From Dromiciops gliroides (lineage: Eukaryota; Chordata; Mammalia; Microbiotheria; Microbiotheriidae), in NCBI RefSeq assembly GCF_019393635.1, contig NC_057862.1:244266941-244330940 (forward strand): a DNA stretch of 64,000 nt, written 5' to 3'. Below are positions 32,679-42,320 of the stretch, one piece after another; the stretch's first letter is position 1; the number at the start of each line of letters is the position of its first letter. The notes under the pieces were generated by a model, which ran no database searches, had not been told where the DNA came from, and saw only the letters and a list, made by a program, of their open reading frames with translations. A program made the position numbers and the translations under genes.

Positions 32679-33932
32679 TGAAGATCTCAGTGTGGGGAAT
32701 AAGTTAACTAGGTCCTTAGAATCAAAGGGAAAAAACTTTTTTGTTATCATTTAATCTATGTTATGTAGTGGGACATTGTATAGTGGTGAATAAGGAATGA
32801 CAGTAATGTTGAAGGAGTTCTCTCAAGGGAAATACAAATGAACAATAATCGATTTACTTATAAGCTACCCTTTCATCAACAGATTTAATATTAATTAATA
32901 ATTCATAAACTTCTTCATGTAAAAAATATAATTATGTCTTTGATCCAACTCAAAGTGTCCACTGTAGAAAATGTAAAAAGTTAACTAGCAGCAAAATGCA
33001 GTTAGCAGAAAACTCTTAATTATGGAATAAAGCTTTTTATAATGAGTAATCAACAAAGCTGCCAAATTAGTTCTCTGATGACATTTATCTATCTATGTAG
33101 AAAATAAACCTTTGTTTGTGGAAAATGTCTCTGAATTTTTTTTGGAAGTTTTTTATTTGTTTCCAAGGAGGGAACACTGATGAGTATCAGGAAGAGTTAA
33201 AATGATTTTGTATTCTTCCAATTTCATGAATATATGTTTAGTATTGGTATTATTTCATTGTCTATCCTATCTTTAGGCATGATATCATTTCACAGTTTAC
33301 CACTTTGACAGAGTAGCTTTTTATTTTTGCTTTATCTGACACGTATTTATTTTTATATTTATTTTTGCTTTATTTGACAGTGTAGCTTCTACTTTTTAAG
33401 AATCATCTAATTCATTGTAAAATTTGTTCCAGCTTCTTTTCATTCTGTACATCTTTATTCTTCAGAAGTGTTTATTGGGTACAGAAATTGTTGAGTTTGG
33501 TTTTCCTATTCAACTAGCCATTTTCTTTTGTTTTATTGTTTAATGTGTTCACATTTTAGGTTATGATTGATTGTTAGTCTTATATTTTTATGTATTTATT
33601 TCTTTTGTATTGACTTTTATCCTCTTTCTCTTTTAAGTCAGTACTTTCCCCCTTAATTGATTTTGCTTACATTATTTTGATGTTAGTCTATTCCCACAGG
33701 CTCTCCTCCAGTTCCTATTCACCTATCTTATTCTAAATTCCCAGAATTTCCATAAATTATCAATCCCTTCCTTCCTTCTTTCCTTCCTTTTTTCCTTCTC
33801 CTCCATCCCTCCTATCTTTGTCAGTTTCTCCCTCCCTTTTCACCTATTTCCTCAGCCAGTTCAGCATTTGGTTCTAAATCTTTTCTCACTCAATTCCCCC
33901 TGCAATCTCTTAGTTTAATTAACATTATTGTG
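32679..33932. other. No recognised feature; CCTT-rich patch at 33765-33830
   Basis: Over 1.2 kb of AT-rich sequence without a frame. The 33460-33930 half is T-rich and may be an old antisense L1, but I cannot show this. Confidence 0.35.
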
Positions 33933-33948
33933 TACCATCTTTCTTCTT
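33933..33948. repeat. Target-site duplication, left copy, of the PPDPF retrocopy
   Basis: TACCATCTTTCTTCTT, identical to 34836-34851. Confidence 0.95.
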
Positions 33949-33976
33949 TTTTTTTTTTTTAAAAGGCTGCTCAAAG

Positions 33977-33982
33977 TTTATT
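33977..33982 (-). promoter_or_regulatory. Poly(A) signal of the retrocopy
   Basis: AATAAA on the minus strand, 12 nt before the end of the transcript-derived sequence, which is followed by the poly(A) tract. It was inherited from the parental mRNA. Confidence 0.85.
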
Positions 33983-34291
33983 AGTTTCTGTTGAGTACAA
34001 AGTAAACAAAGTTACTGAGGCTGCTGGAAAGCACACAGGTGATTTGGATAGTAAAAAAACCAAACGATAAGTGTGGTTTCTTTTACTTGTTTTTTGGTGT
34101 TTTGCTTTTGTTTTCCTTTTTTAAAAAACCACACACACAACACAACTATTTCTACACTTAAGCAGCCTGTCTATTCTAAGGGAATAGGTGGGAGAAGGAA
34201 GGGAAGGGAAGGGGGAGGGGGGGAAGGGGAAATGGGCTCTGATGCCTAGCACACTTCAGAAGCAGGGGAGCAGCACAGAGGGTGCTGCTGC

Positions 34292-34636
34292 TCATGCAGA
34301 AGGCCCAGTGTTGGTTTTGCTGGGTTCGCTGACATGCCGCTTCCTCATGGCCTCCTGAGCCAGGTCACAGGTGATCGTGCCATGAGCAACCTGGAAAGTT
34401 TTTGAGTGCTCTGGGGATTCCAATACAGTTGTCATGAATGGATGACTCGATTTCCCGAAGAAGAAGCTCGCCCACCAGTGGCCTGGGTCTGATTTGGGAA
34501 GACCAGGATGGTGGGGGATCACTTCCCCAGAGTACTCAGCACTTCCACAGGAGCTGTTGCTGGAAGTGGAACCCAGACGTCTTCGGTAGTAGTCATGGGT
34601 TGCTACGAGTGAACCGCTGGACGGGATTGCTGCCAT
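34292..34636 (-). CDS. PPDPF: PPDPF-like protein, intact retrogene frame
   Basis: 114 codons, ATG at 34636 to TGA at 34292, the same length as mammalian PPDPF (pancreatic progenitor cell differentiation and proliferation factor; exdpf in fish). Residues 1-22, MAAIPSSGSLVATHDYYRRR and on, are the conserved N-terminus. SNSSCGSAEYSGE, HHPGLPKSDPGHWWASFFFG and TTVLESPEHS follow in family order. The C-terminal third (residues 80-114) is the part that differs most from the human protein as I remember it. The protein is small, with no signal peptide, membrane segment or known catalytic motif. In fish it is linked to exocrine pancreas growth; its biochemical role is unclear. The start context AACATGG is favourable (A at -3, G at +4). 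There is no stop or frameshift, so the copy is either young or under selection. To my knowledge the parental gene has introns in its coding region, and none is present here. Whether it is transcribed cannot be seen. Confidence 0.88.
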   Translation of the reverse strand: MAAIPSSGSLVATHDYYRRRLGSTSSNSSCGSAEYSGEVIPHHPGLPKSDPGHWWASFFFGKSSHPFMTTVLESPEHSKTFQVAHGTITCDLAQEAMRKRHVSEPSKTNTGPSA

Positions 34637-34835
34637 GTTGCTTGTTTCTTCTTGTGCTGATGTAAACCTTAGTGGCGGCTCCCAAGCAGCCCCTGTAAGG
34701 CAGTGGGCTGCGGCGGACGATCACGGGTGACCTGGCTCAGGGGAAGGGGGCGCTAGGCCACAGAGCCCATTTGTAAAGGAGATAACGGGAGGATACTCCA
34801 CGGCAACGGAAAATGCGAGAGTTCTTTGGGTTTAC

Positions 34836-34851
34836 TACCATCTTTCTTCTT
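34836..34851. repeat. Target-site duplication, right copy
   Basis: TACCATCTTTCTTCTT, the partner of 33933-33948, at the 5' end of the retrocopy. It shows that the insertion is complete at its 5' end. Confidence 0.95.
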
Positions 34852-35024
34852 AACTTTATCTTCTTCCTAACTTCTAATCTACGTTGAATTCTCTTCTCCA
34901 CTTTAAGTATTTGATCTATTTTTGAATACTGTGGATAAGTTCACTTTAAGTTGATACATTCAGTGTTTGGAGGGCTCTGAAGGAAAGTGTGGGAGAGAAG
35001 AGGTATTAGGCTGCCTACCAAACG

Positions 35025-35670
35025 GAAGGTCTACAGAACCATTATGCTGACTTCATTGTTGTATGATTGTGAAACCTGGACAATCTACCAGTGCCATGCC
35101 AGGAAACTGAATTACTTATCTTAGGAAGAGTGAAGATCACCTGTCAAGATAAAGTACCAGACACTGAAGTCTTTTCTAGAGCTGAACTGCCAAGCATTCA
35201 AACTCTACTGTAAAAGGTGCAAGTCAGAAGGGTTGGCCATGTTGTTTAAATGCCAAACATATGTTTCTCTAAAGGACTGTTTTATGGAGAACTCACATAA
35301 GGTAAGCACTCACACAGAGGTCAGAAGAAGCTATACAAGGACACGCTCAAGTTCTCTGTGCAGAACTTTGGAATTGATTGTGAGGCATGGGAGACACTGG
35401 CACAGGACCACCCAGCATGGCATATTCACATCAGAGAAGGTGTTGTGCTCTATGAGCAAAGCAGAATTGCAATAGCTCAAAAGAAATGTGAGATGCACAA
35501 ATTTAGAGACATCTCCACTCCAAATGTTCATATAGACTATTCTTGCCTTATCTATGATAGAGCCTTCTGAGCTCATATTGGTTTGATCAGCCAAAGTCGA
35601 CCTACCGTACCTTGACCCCAAAATAGTGATGTCATTTTGGTCCTCCTCAATACAACTGTGCTGCTTGTGT
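35025..35670 (+). pseudogene. C-terminal remnant of a non-LTR retrotransposon reverse transcriptase
   Basis: Conceptual translation in shifting plus frames gives LLYDCETWTIYQ and ARKLNYL (about 35060-35120), then KYQTLKSFLELNCQ, GLAMLFKCQ, EVRRSYT and FGIDCEAWETLAQDHPAW (35358-35415), followed by REGVVLYEQSRIAIAQKK. C-E-T-W-T followed by a DCxxWExLAQDRxxW-type block is a signature of the RT C-terminal region of several non-LTR elements. I cannot assign the clade. There are many stops and frameshifts. It is too old to be functional. Confidence 0.75.
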
Positions 35671-35805
35671 ATTCTGCACCCACTCCAGTTGTTTCCTCTT
35701 TTCTTCTCATGACTAGAAAGAATTAATGCCTGCTGCTGTCTTTTTTTCAGGTAAAGGAGAACTCATATTGAATCACTGATATTAGGCAACCAGGTAGAGA
35801 TCCCC

Positions 35806-36016
35806 AAAGTCCTAGGATCCTTAACCTTTTTGTGTGTGTGTCTTATGGATCTCTTTGGTAAAACCTATGGACCCCTTCTCAGAATGTTTTTTTTTAATGC
35901 AGCAAATAAAAACATATGGAATTATAAAGGAAGCCAATAGTTTTGAAATTCAGCTGTCAAAATATTTTTAAGAATCACACACCAGTTCATCATTTCCAGG
36001 TTAAGAACCCTTGGAG
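35806..36016 (+). mobile_element. hAT-Charlie-like MITE (MER5-like)
   Basis: Terminal inverted repeats AGGATCCTTAACCT (35813-35826) and AGGTTAAGAACCCTTG (35998-36013), with internal TATGGACCCCTTCTCAGAAT. Size and ends fit a non-autonomous hAT element. Confidence 0.75.
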
Positions 36017-36019
36017 CAC

Positions 36020-37930
36020 AAGTCTATGAAACAGCCTATGCTTCTCGTACCTGGCACATAATGATGGTTGGAGGTATAAAGATGTTGAGTGGGAGCTTTG
36101 AGTATTTAAATTCTTGTTCATTAATTCATATTTTTTAGAAAAAACTTTTGGGGTGGTCCTGTCTTCTTGTGTATTCAGCTTTAGGGTTTTTTAAAAAGTA
36201 TAATTCCTTTTCCCCTTCTGTAGTTTGAAGGTTTGATAGATCTGCAGAAACCAACCAATCTGCCATCTTGCTGATTACATCAGAATCAAGTTTTTCTCAG
36301 GGAATTTCAGCCAGCAGAATCAGTATGTAGGAAGCTCTGTTTCCTCTAGTTTCTTTCACATGAAGGCATAGCATGATTTTTTATTTAATATTTCTATTAT
36401 TCTAGATTCCAGAAGAAAGGGTAAAGGGGAATGAGGTGCAAAGAGCTTAAGTCATTTCCTTTTAGTCAACTGCACAGCTCCTTAATGGTTATGGTAGGAG
36501 TATAACTTGAGAATTATCCATTAAGGACAGTCTTGCTCAGCCAGTCAATCAATAAACTGTTCTTTCATTAATAGGACAAGATGGAATTTCAAGGTGTATG
36601 TGGGGGTGTGTGTGTGGGGAGAATACATCACTATTTCCTAGAATCATCTTAGAGTATAAAAAATCCTTTAAAATTATTGAAATTGTATCATAATTATGCT
36701 TTTTATCTACAGCCAAGTATTTGTATCCTGAAATTTAGCCTTAAGAAAACCTTTGATTTATATATATTTGATTATTTCATTCTCTAGTCAGGTTTCCCAT
36801 TCATTTCATTTCTGAAATCTAATGGTTTAATCTAATAAAATTGCAAGGGGTTCCAACCTGCTCAGCCCTTAATCAGCTTAGTTGAAGATAATTAAATCAA
36901 GATCTTTAGATATACACACTTTTATACTTCAGATGAAATCTTATTTTGGGAAATAAATATATTGTTTGGTTACCAAGGATTTAAAGTGGGTGGGCATGTT
37001 CAAGTGTGTGCATTAGGGTGGGGAGGGAGGCATTAGTTTGATTTTGAAGACAGAAGCTAAGGATTTAAAATGTTTGTGGGTATATTGGAAGAATTATTGG
37101 AACCTGGGTATGATGGGAGGTAGAATATGAAAAAGTCAGAAAGGGTTGAATTAATATCTTTCTTCCTGGATCATGACAGAAGCTTGGGAAGCCAGAGACA
37201 GGTAAATTGGGCTCCAGTGTGTTTGCAATTATTTCTCTTTGGGACAACTCATTCTCTCTTTTTCTAATTGCAATGACGAAAAAGGAAGCAGCCTTGTATT
37301 GGTTTCCTGTGAACCCAATTCTAGACTTTCTGGTCTGATTCAAGCCTAGTGAGGCTTCCTGAGTCCAGAGTATGATAGAATGGAAGACAGATGCTTCAAC
37401 AACAGGATCATGTCCAACTTTTGCCAAATGTTAGAAGCACCACCACTGTGGCTTCATTTTGAAAGGTCAGGTATGTGGAGAGGCTTTTTAGCAGAATCCC
37501 AGGGACCATTAGGAAATTCCAGACATACATCATGTTGAAATTGTAGAAGAATTTGCTCCCCCAACTATCCCTCAATATATATGTAGTGAGATGTCCTCAC
37601 TCACTATCCAGCCTGTTATATAAGAAAAGCACTCAAGGGAATTTTCTACCAATCTGAGGTTTATTAGTAATCAGAGTATCCTCTCAGAAGGATATTTTGG
37701 ACTGATAAATTATTATTTTCTAGATTTTTCATAAGAAAAATATGACCACCTCTGTTGTGGGCCAGACCTGCCTTGAAAGGGTCTGTCTAGTTCAGGCTCC
37801 AGGTTGGAATGAAATGTGACATTCCTGGACCATATTTCACTCAACATAAAGGAAGTTTACTTAGCAGTAACATAGAAAGGTTATTCAGCAATGACACAAG
37901 AGTTTTTCAGGTAAATGATATGATACAACT
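36020..37930. other. No recognised gene; unique-looking DNA
   Basis: Nearly 2 kb. A 120-codon minus-strand frame at 37065-37427 has no recognisable domain. Nothing else is supportable; it is the longest repeat-poor stretch in the window. Confidence 0.4.
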
Positions 37931-37949
37931 TGACCCCCAAAGAAAGAAC

Positions 37950-38178
37950 TAATATTGATGGAACACAGACTGAAGCATGATATTTTTCACTTTCTTTCAT
38001 TTTTAATTTTATTCAAGTTTTCTTGTACAAAATAATTAATATGGTAATATTTTATATAATTGTACATGTATAACCTGTATCTGATTGCTTACTGCCTCAA
38101 GGAGGGGGGATGGGAGGGAGGGATAAAATTGGAACCCCAAACTATAAATAAAATGTTCATTACTTGAAAAAAAAAGAA
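37950..38178 (+). mobile_element. L1 3' end, sense
   Basis: GACTGAAGCATGATATTTTTC, TTGTACATGTATAACCTG, a GGGAGGGAGGGA purine block, AAATAAAATGTTCATTACTTG and an A-run. Sense-orientation counterpart of the antisense L1 3' ends elsewhere. Confidence 0.8.
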
Positions 38179-38202
38179 ATATGTTTAATGTCATTATGTA
38201 TG

Positions 38203-38208
<6 letters not shown>

Positions 38209-38244
<36 letters not shown>
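38209..38244 (+). repeat. (TA)18 microsatellite
   Basis: 36-bp alternating TA run between two sense L1 3' ends, in the position of the ATATAT-rich part of the L1 3' UTR. Confidence 0.97.
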
Positions 38245-38248
<4 letters not shown>

Positions 38249-38395
38249 TATATCAGATTGCTTTCTGTCTTGGGGGGAGGGAAGGGAGGGAGGGAGAAAA
38301 ATTTGGAACTCAAAATCTTATAAAAACAAGTGTTGAAAACTATCTTTATATGTAACTGGAAAATAATAAAATACTTTTAAAGATTGAAACAAACA
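38245..38395 (+). mobile_element. L1 3' end, sense, second copy
   Basis: ATATCAGATTGCTTTCTGTC, GGGAAGGGAGGGAGGGAG, TATGTAACTGGAAAATAATAA and an A-rich (CAAA)n tail. Confidence 0.85.
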
Positions 38396-38635
38396 AACAA
38401 ATAAATCCAATTCAAGCAAAAAGGAAAATAAATTAAAAATATGAAATAAATATGAATTTTTAAAAATGAAAAAAGAAATCAAGTGTTCTCAACAGGATTG
38501 TTCTAATCATAAATTCTGTAAATCCTTAGCAAAATAAAAAATTATATATAAACCAAGAGCTAATGAAATGACATATAAGAGGGCTGCTACATATTTCCTA
38601 AATGAAGATTTGCAAGTGAGAAGTTGTATATTTTA

Positions 38636-38830
38636 TTTTTTTTTACATATAAGGTATTTTATTTTTTCCGTTACATGTAAAGATAGTTCTCAACTTTTGT
38701 TTATACAAGCTTTACAATTTCAGATTTTTCTCCCTCCCTCCCCTCCCTCCCCCCCTCCCCTAGACAGCAGGTAATCTGATATAGGTTATATCTATATATC
38801 TATATATCTATATATCTATATACATATACA
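38636..38830 (-). mobile_element. Very short 5'-truncated L1 insertion (195 bp)
   Basis: Antisense L1 3' UTR only, from AAGGTATTTTATTTTTTCC to AATCTGATATAGGTTATA, then (TCTATATA)n. A perfect 19-bp target duplication, TGAGAAGTTGTATATTTTA, lies at 38617-38635 and 38831-38849. It lies only 240 bp from the sense L1 end at 38245-38395. Confidence 0.93.
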
Positions 38831-38849
38831 TGAGAAGTTGTATATTTTA

Positions 38850-38945
38850 GTATAATGGAAAGAGGATTGGATTTGGAGTCAAATAACTTGAGTTCAAAAC
38901 CTAGTTCTGCCACTTACAGATCGTATACTTATAGACCATTTACTA
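38850..38945 (+). mobile_element. MIR fragment, sense
   Basis: ATGGAAAGAGGATTGGATTTGG, GAGTTCAAAACCTAGTTC and TGCCACTTACAG. Confidence 0.6.
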
Positions 38946-38982
38946 ATTAATAAAAGGTGGTTTACTTAACAATAGCAGCAAA

Positions 38983-39136
38983 GAGGGTAGCTACGTGGCA
39001 CAGTGGATAAAGTACTGGCCCTGGATTCAGGAAGACCTGAGTTCAAATCCAGCCTCAGACACTTACTAGCTGTGTGACCTTGGGCAAGTCACTTAAACCT
39101 CATTGCCCCACCAACCCCCCCTCCCCCCAAAACAAA
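38983..39136 (+). mobile_element. Marsupial SINE, sense, GCCCCAC-tail type
   Basis: GGGTAGCTACGTGGCACAG to CATTGCCCCACC, then a C-rich tail with A-runs. Perfect target duplication AACAATAGCAGCAAA at 38968-38982 and 39137-39151. Confidence 0.95.
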
Positions 39137-39151
39137 AACAATAGCAGCAAA

Positions 39152-39453
39152 AAGATTTCAACACAGATAAAGCATTAGGAGCAGTTTCTTTGTATCTGTG
39201 TTGGCCCTGCTGGTCTGTTGGTCAGAAGTCTGTTGGATGGGTTCTTTATAGAAGTAAGGAACTTTGAACATTGAGCTGGCCTTCTGTTCTTAGACCACCA
39301 GGAAATTACATGAATGGTTTGAGCCTTACTTCTCTATTCTAATTATGTTTCAAGTACCATTTCAATACCTTTTAAGGAAAAACAAGCCTAGCCTACATGG
39401 TAGATATTGCTTTTACCACAGACTAGATGGTTTCCAAGTTCCCTTCCATCTCC
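39152..39453. other. No recognised feature
   Basis: Nothing supportable seen. Confidence 0.4.
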
Positions 39454-39466
39454 AGATCTGTGATTC

Positions 39467-39622
39467 GGGGGCAGCTAGGTGGCACAGTGGACAGAGAACT
39501 GGTCCTGGAGTCAGGAGGACCTGAGTTCAAATCTGGCCTCAGACACTTGACACTTACTAGCTGTGTGACCCTGGGCAAGTCACTTAACCCCAATTGCCTT
39601 ACCACAAAACCAAAAAAGATAT
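39467..39622 (+). mobile_element. Marsupial SINE, sense
   Basis: GGGGCAGCTAGGTGGCACAG to AATTGCCTTACC plus an A-rich tail. Perfect target duplication AGATCTGTGATTC at 39454-39466 and 39623-39635. Confidence 0.96.
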
Positions 39623-39904
39623 AGATCTGTGATTCTGTGATAGGTTTGTGGTTGAAGGAGTATGCTGACTTCTATGGCAGTGGGATATTTATCAAGCCTG
39701 AGGATCTCCAACTTCTGGGCTATGTATGACTTAGGTTATAAAGAAGTGTGTCAGTGGCTGGAGTCCAGGTTCCTTGGGTCAGTAAGTCTCAGGGACAGCT
39801 TCCTTGACTTTTAGGGGAAATCTAACCCAGTCTATGTGGCAGGGGCTCTAGTAAATGTTATTCCTAAAGCAAACTCTTATTTCTTTTACCTCTAATATCC
39901 TAGT

Positions 39905-40095
39905 TTAGTCCTCTAGCCAGGATGTTGTTGTTGCTGATTGCTCTCTATTTTCCAAGTGGACCAATGAAATAATTGGGTGATGTCTTGGCTTGTGCATGAA
40001 TTAGATTTAAGTGAGGCAGAATTGTGAATGAACAGTTTCATTCTCTCTTCCAGAGTCATAGAAGTCCAGTGGCCAGACAAAAGTCAAGATGACTG
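39905..40095 (-). mobile_element. RTE-type 3' half of a composite SINE, antisense
   Basis: GTTGTTGTTGCTGATTG at the tail, GATTTAAGTGAGGCAGAATTG, CTCTTCCAGAGTCATAGAAG and AAGTCAAGATGACTGG match the inverse of 15520-15735. No tRNA-like head is visible. Confidence 0.75.
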
Positions 40096-40317
40096 GTGCT
40101 TCCCTGGCTTATAAGACTGCAATATACTGAGCTTAAGCACCAGAGGGAAACAACTGGTATCATGGAAGCATTTAAAAAATTAACGTGGATATTAGGAGGG
40201 AAAGCTATTTATAAATGCACAAAGGGGACATTGTTGCTATTGTTGGTAGTGCTGTTTACCATTCTCTTTGGAATCTCAGTAAAATAGCATTTCACATTTG
40301 CTTTCAATATTATTTAG

Positions 40318-40460
40318 CAAGTATTCATCAATAATGATTTAGCAATGCCTCCTGTATGGTAGACATTGTGCTGGAAGCTGGAAGATAAACACAAAAACCG
40401 TGATTAATTCTGCCCTCAAGGAATTTATATTCCACTGAAAGAATATATCCTCTACACATA
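40318..40460 (-). mobile_element. L2-like fragment, antisense
   Basis: CTGTATGGTAGACATTGTGCTGG and TGCCCTCAAGGAATTTATATTC resemble the antisense L2 end; it is strongly decayed. Confidence 0.5.
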
Positions 40461-40692
40461 TAATAATAATAGCTAACATTTATATAGTGTTTACTATATG
40501 TCAGGCACTGTGCTAAGCATTTTACAATTATATCATGATTTCTATTTTACAGATGAGGCAACTGAGGCAAACAGATGTTAAATGATTTTCCCAGGGTTAC
40601 ATAGCTTGTAAGTGTTTGAGGCTTGATTTGAACTCAAGTCTTCTTGACTCCAGGCCCAGGACTTTATCCACTGCACCATTTAGCTATCATAT
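40461..40692 (-). mobile_element. THER1-type CORE-SINE, antisense
   Basis: TAATAATAATAGCTAACATTT, GTCAGGCACTGTGCTAAGC, ATTTTACAGATGAGGCAAC, GATTTGAACTCAAGTC and CCACTGCACCATTTAGC; close to full length. Confidence 0.88.
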
Positions 40693-41195
40693 CAATGGCA
40701 ACTTCAAGGTTGTTTGCATTAGAGAAGGATCCCAGGTTCAAGGTATCACAAGTTACCAGTGTGTTTACCATTTTATTGTTATTAAAACATGCTTATTTTG
40801 TACTACATTGCTCATTGATTGATAATTTATATTGCTAGAAATAACTATATAGCTGTATGCTTTGTTAATAAGATTTGATTAAGAGCATTGGGATATATCT
40901 GAGTCAAAATTATCACCTTAAAACATTTTATTTATGACTTTTCTCTTTAGTTCAGCATTTTTTAGCTTTTAAAATTATAAACTTAACAAATATCAACAGA
41001 CAAGTACACTTCAATACACAAAGGACAGAAAAGAGGACTATATTTGAAATGGTGAACTTCTTTGATATACTGTTAATTTTTCATTTGACAAAATAATAAC
41101 AAAGCCATTCTGCTTATCCCTGTCCCCTTCAAAATTAGCCTTTGTTCTCTTAAGTGCGTTTTTAATGTCTCATTTACACTGTTTTCTTTGCATCA
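40693..41195. other. No recognised feature
   Basis: AT-rich. It may include the 3' UTR of the older L1 that follows. Confidence 0.35.
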
Positions 41196-42320
41196 CAATC
41201 ACTAACCACTCACTTCTTCACCCCAGGATTCTTTCCCTTCATTTCCCCCACCTCCCACTGCCAAAGTCTTTTCTTTGTAACAAGTTACAAAGTTAAGCAA
41301 AGCAAATTCATACATTGGTATGTCTGAAAATGTCTTATTCTCTATCTCCAGGACATCACTACTCTGCCAAGAGATGGGAAGCATGCTTCATCATCAGTTT
41401 TTAGGGATAATGATGGGTCATTGCATTGATCAGAGTCTTGATTCTTACAATTTTTTCCCCCTTTGTTCAATGTTGTAGTCATTACATAAATAGTTCTCCT
41501 GGTTCTGCTCACTTTTGTCTTCATCAGTTCATACATATTTTCCTTAGCCTCTCTGAATCCATCCTTTTCGAAATCTCTTACTACATAATAAAAATATTTT
41601 TCTTGTTCAGTAATGTCCTTCTCTTTGTAACCCCATTTGGGGTTTTCTTGGCAGTTATTGGAATGGTTTCCCATTCCTTCTCCAGTTCATTTTACAGATG
41701 AGGAAACTGAGGCAAACAGGGGAACTTGCTCAGGGTCACACAGTTAGTAAGGATCTGAAGCTAGATTTAAACTCAGAAAGTTTTCTTGACTCCAGGCCTG
41801 GTTATCTTTCCATTGTACCACCTAGCTGCCCTCACAACAACAACAACAACAACATATTACATCCTTATACCCTGATTTCTTCAGTCATTTCCCAATTGGT
41901 GGGCCATTAAATTTGCTTTCAATTCTTTACTACAAAAATGTACTGCTATACATTTTTTTGTACACATCAGTCCTTTTCCTCTTTCTTTTATCTCTGTAGA
42001 AGTGTCATATAGTTGAGTCTCTTTTAGGGCATAGTTCCAAATTACTTTCCAAAATGGTTGGGCTACTTCACAGTTCTACCAACAGTTCACTAGTGTGCCT
42101 GTCTTCCCATATCCTCTCTAACAATGGCTATTTTCCTTTTTAAAGATCATCTTTACCTATCAAAAAGGTGTAAGGTGAAAGTTCAGAGTTTGAATTTGCA
42201 TTTTGCTTATTACTTGTGATTGGAGTTTTTCATATGGTCATTAATAGCTTGCATTTCTTCTTTAGAAAACTGCTTATTCATAACAGTTTGTATTTACTTT
42301 TCATAGTCAATGTGGACAGA
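41196..42320 (-). mobile_element. Old L1 3' half, antisense, split by a SINE
   Basis: The order mirrors the younger L1 at 541-1251: GATGGGAAGCATGCTTCATC, TCTCCTGGTTCTGCTCACTTT, ATTTCCCAATTGGTGGGCC, TTTTAGGGCATAGTTCCAAATT, CTACCAACAGTTCACTAG and TTTCATATGGTCATTAATAGC. The coding content (end of ORF2) is decayed. It is a clearly older subfamily. Confidence 0.8.
41598..41834 (-). mobile_element. SINE with Bov-B-type tail (Mar1-like), antisense, nested in old L1
   Basis: CCCCATTTGGGGTTTTCTTGG, CCATTCCTTCTCCAGTTC, ATTTTACAGATGAGGAAAC, the shared core and CACCTAGCTGCCC. An oddly placed (CAA)n run follows its head end at 41836-41852. Confidence 0.85.

Larger units (their letters stand above)
33949..34835 (-). 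mobile_element. PPDPF: Processed retrocopy of PPDPF mRNA
   Basis: A cDNA-like insertion on the minus strand. In order it has a 199-bp GC-rich 5' UTR (34835-34637), an uninterrupted 345-bp coding frame, a 331-bp 3' UTR (34291-33961), an AATAAA signal (33982-33977) 12 nt before the end of the transcript, and a poly(A) tract seen as T12 at 33949-33960. Perfect 16-bp direct repeats flank it. On the sense strand the nick site reads TT/AAGAAG, close to the L1 endonuclease preference TT/AAAA. L1 in this window is the obvious source of the machinery. Confidence 0.93.

Noticed and set aside
33949..34835. PPDPF as the native multi-exon gene
   Set aside because: There are no introns, and the poly(A) tract and 16-bp target duplication enclose the whole transcript, which is diagnostic of a retrocopy.
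37065..37427. 120-codon minus frame
   Set aside because: No recognisable domain or neighbouring exon signals; its length can occur by chance.
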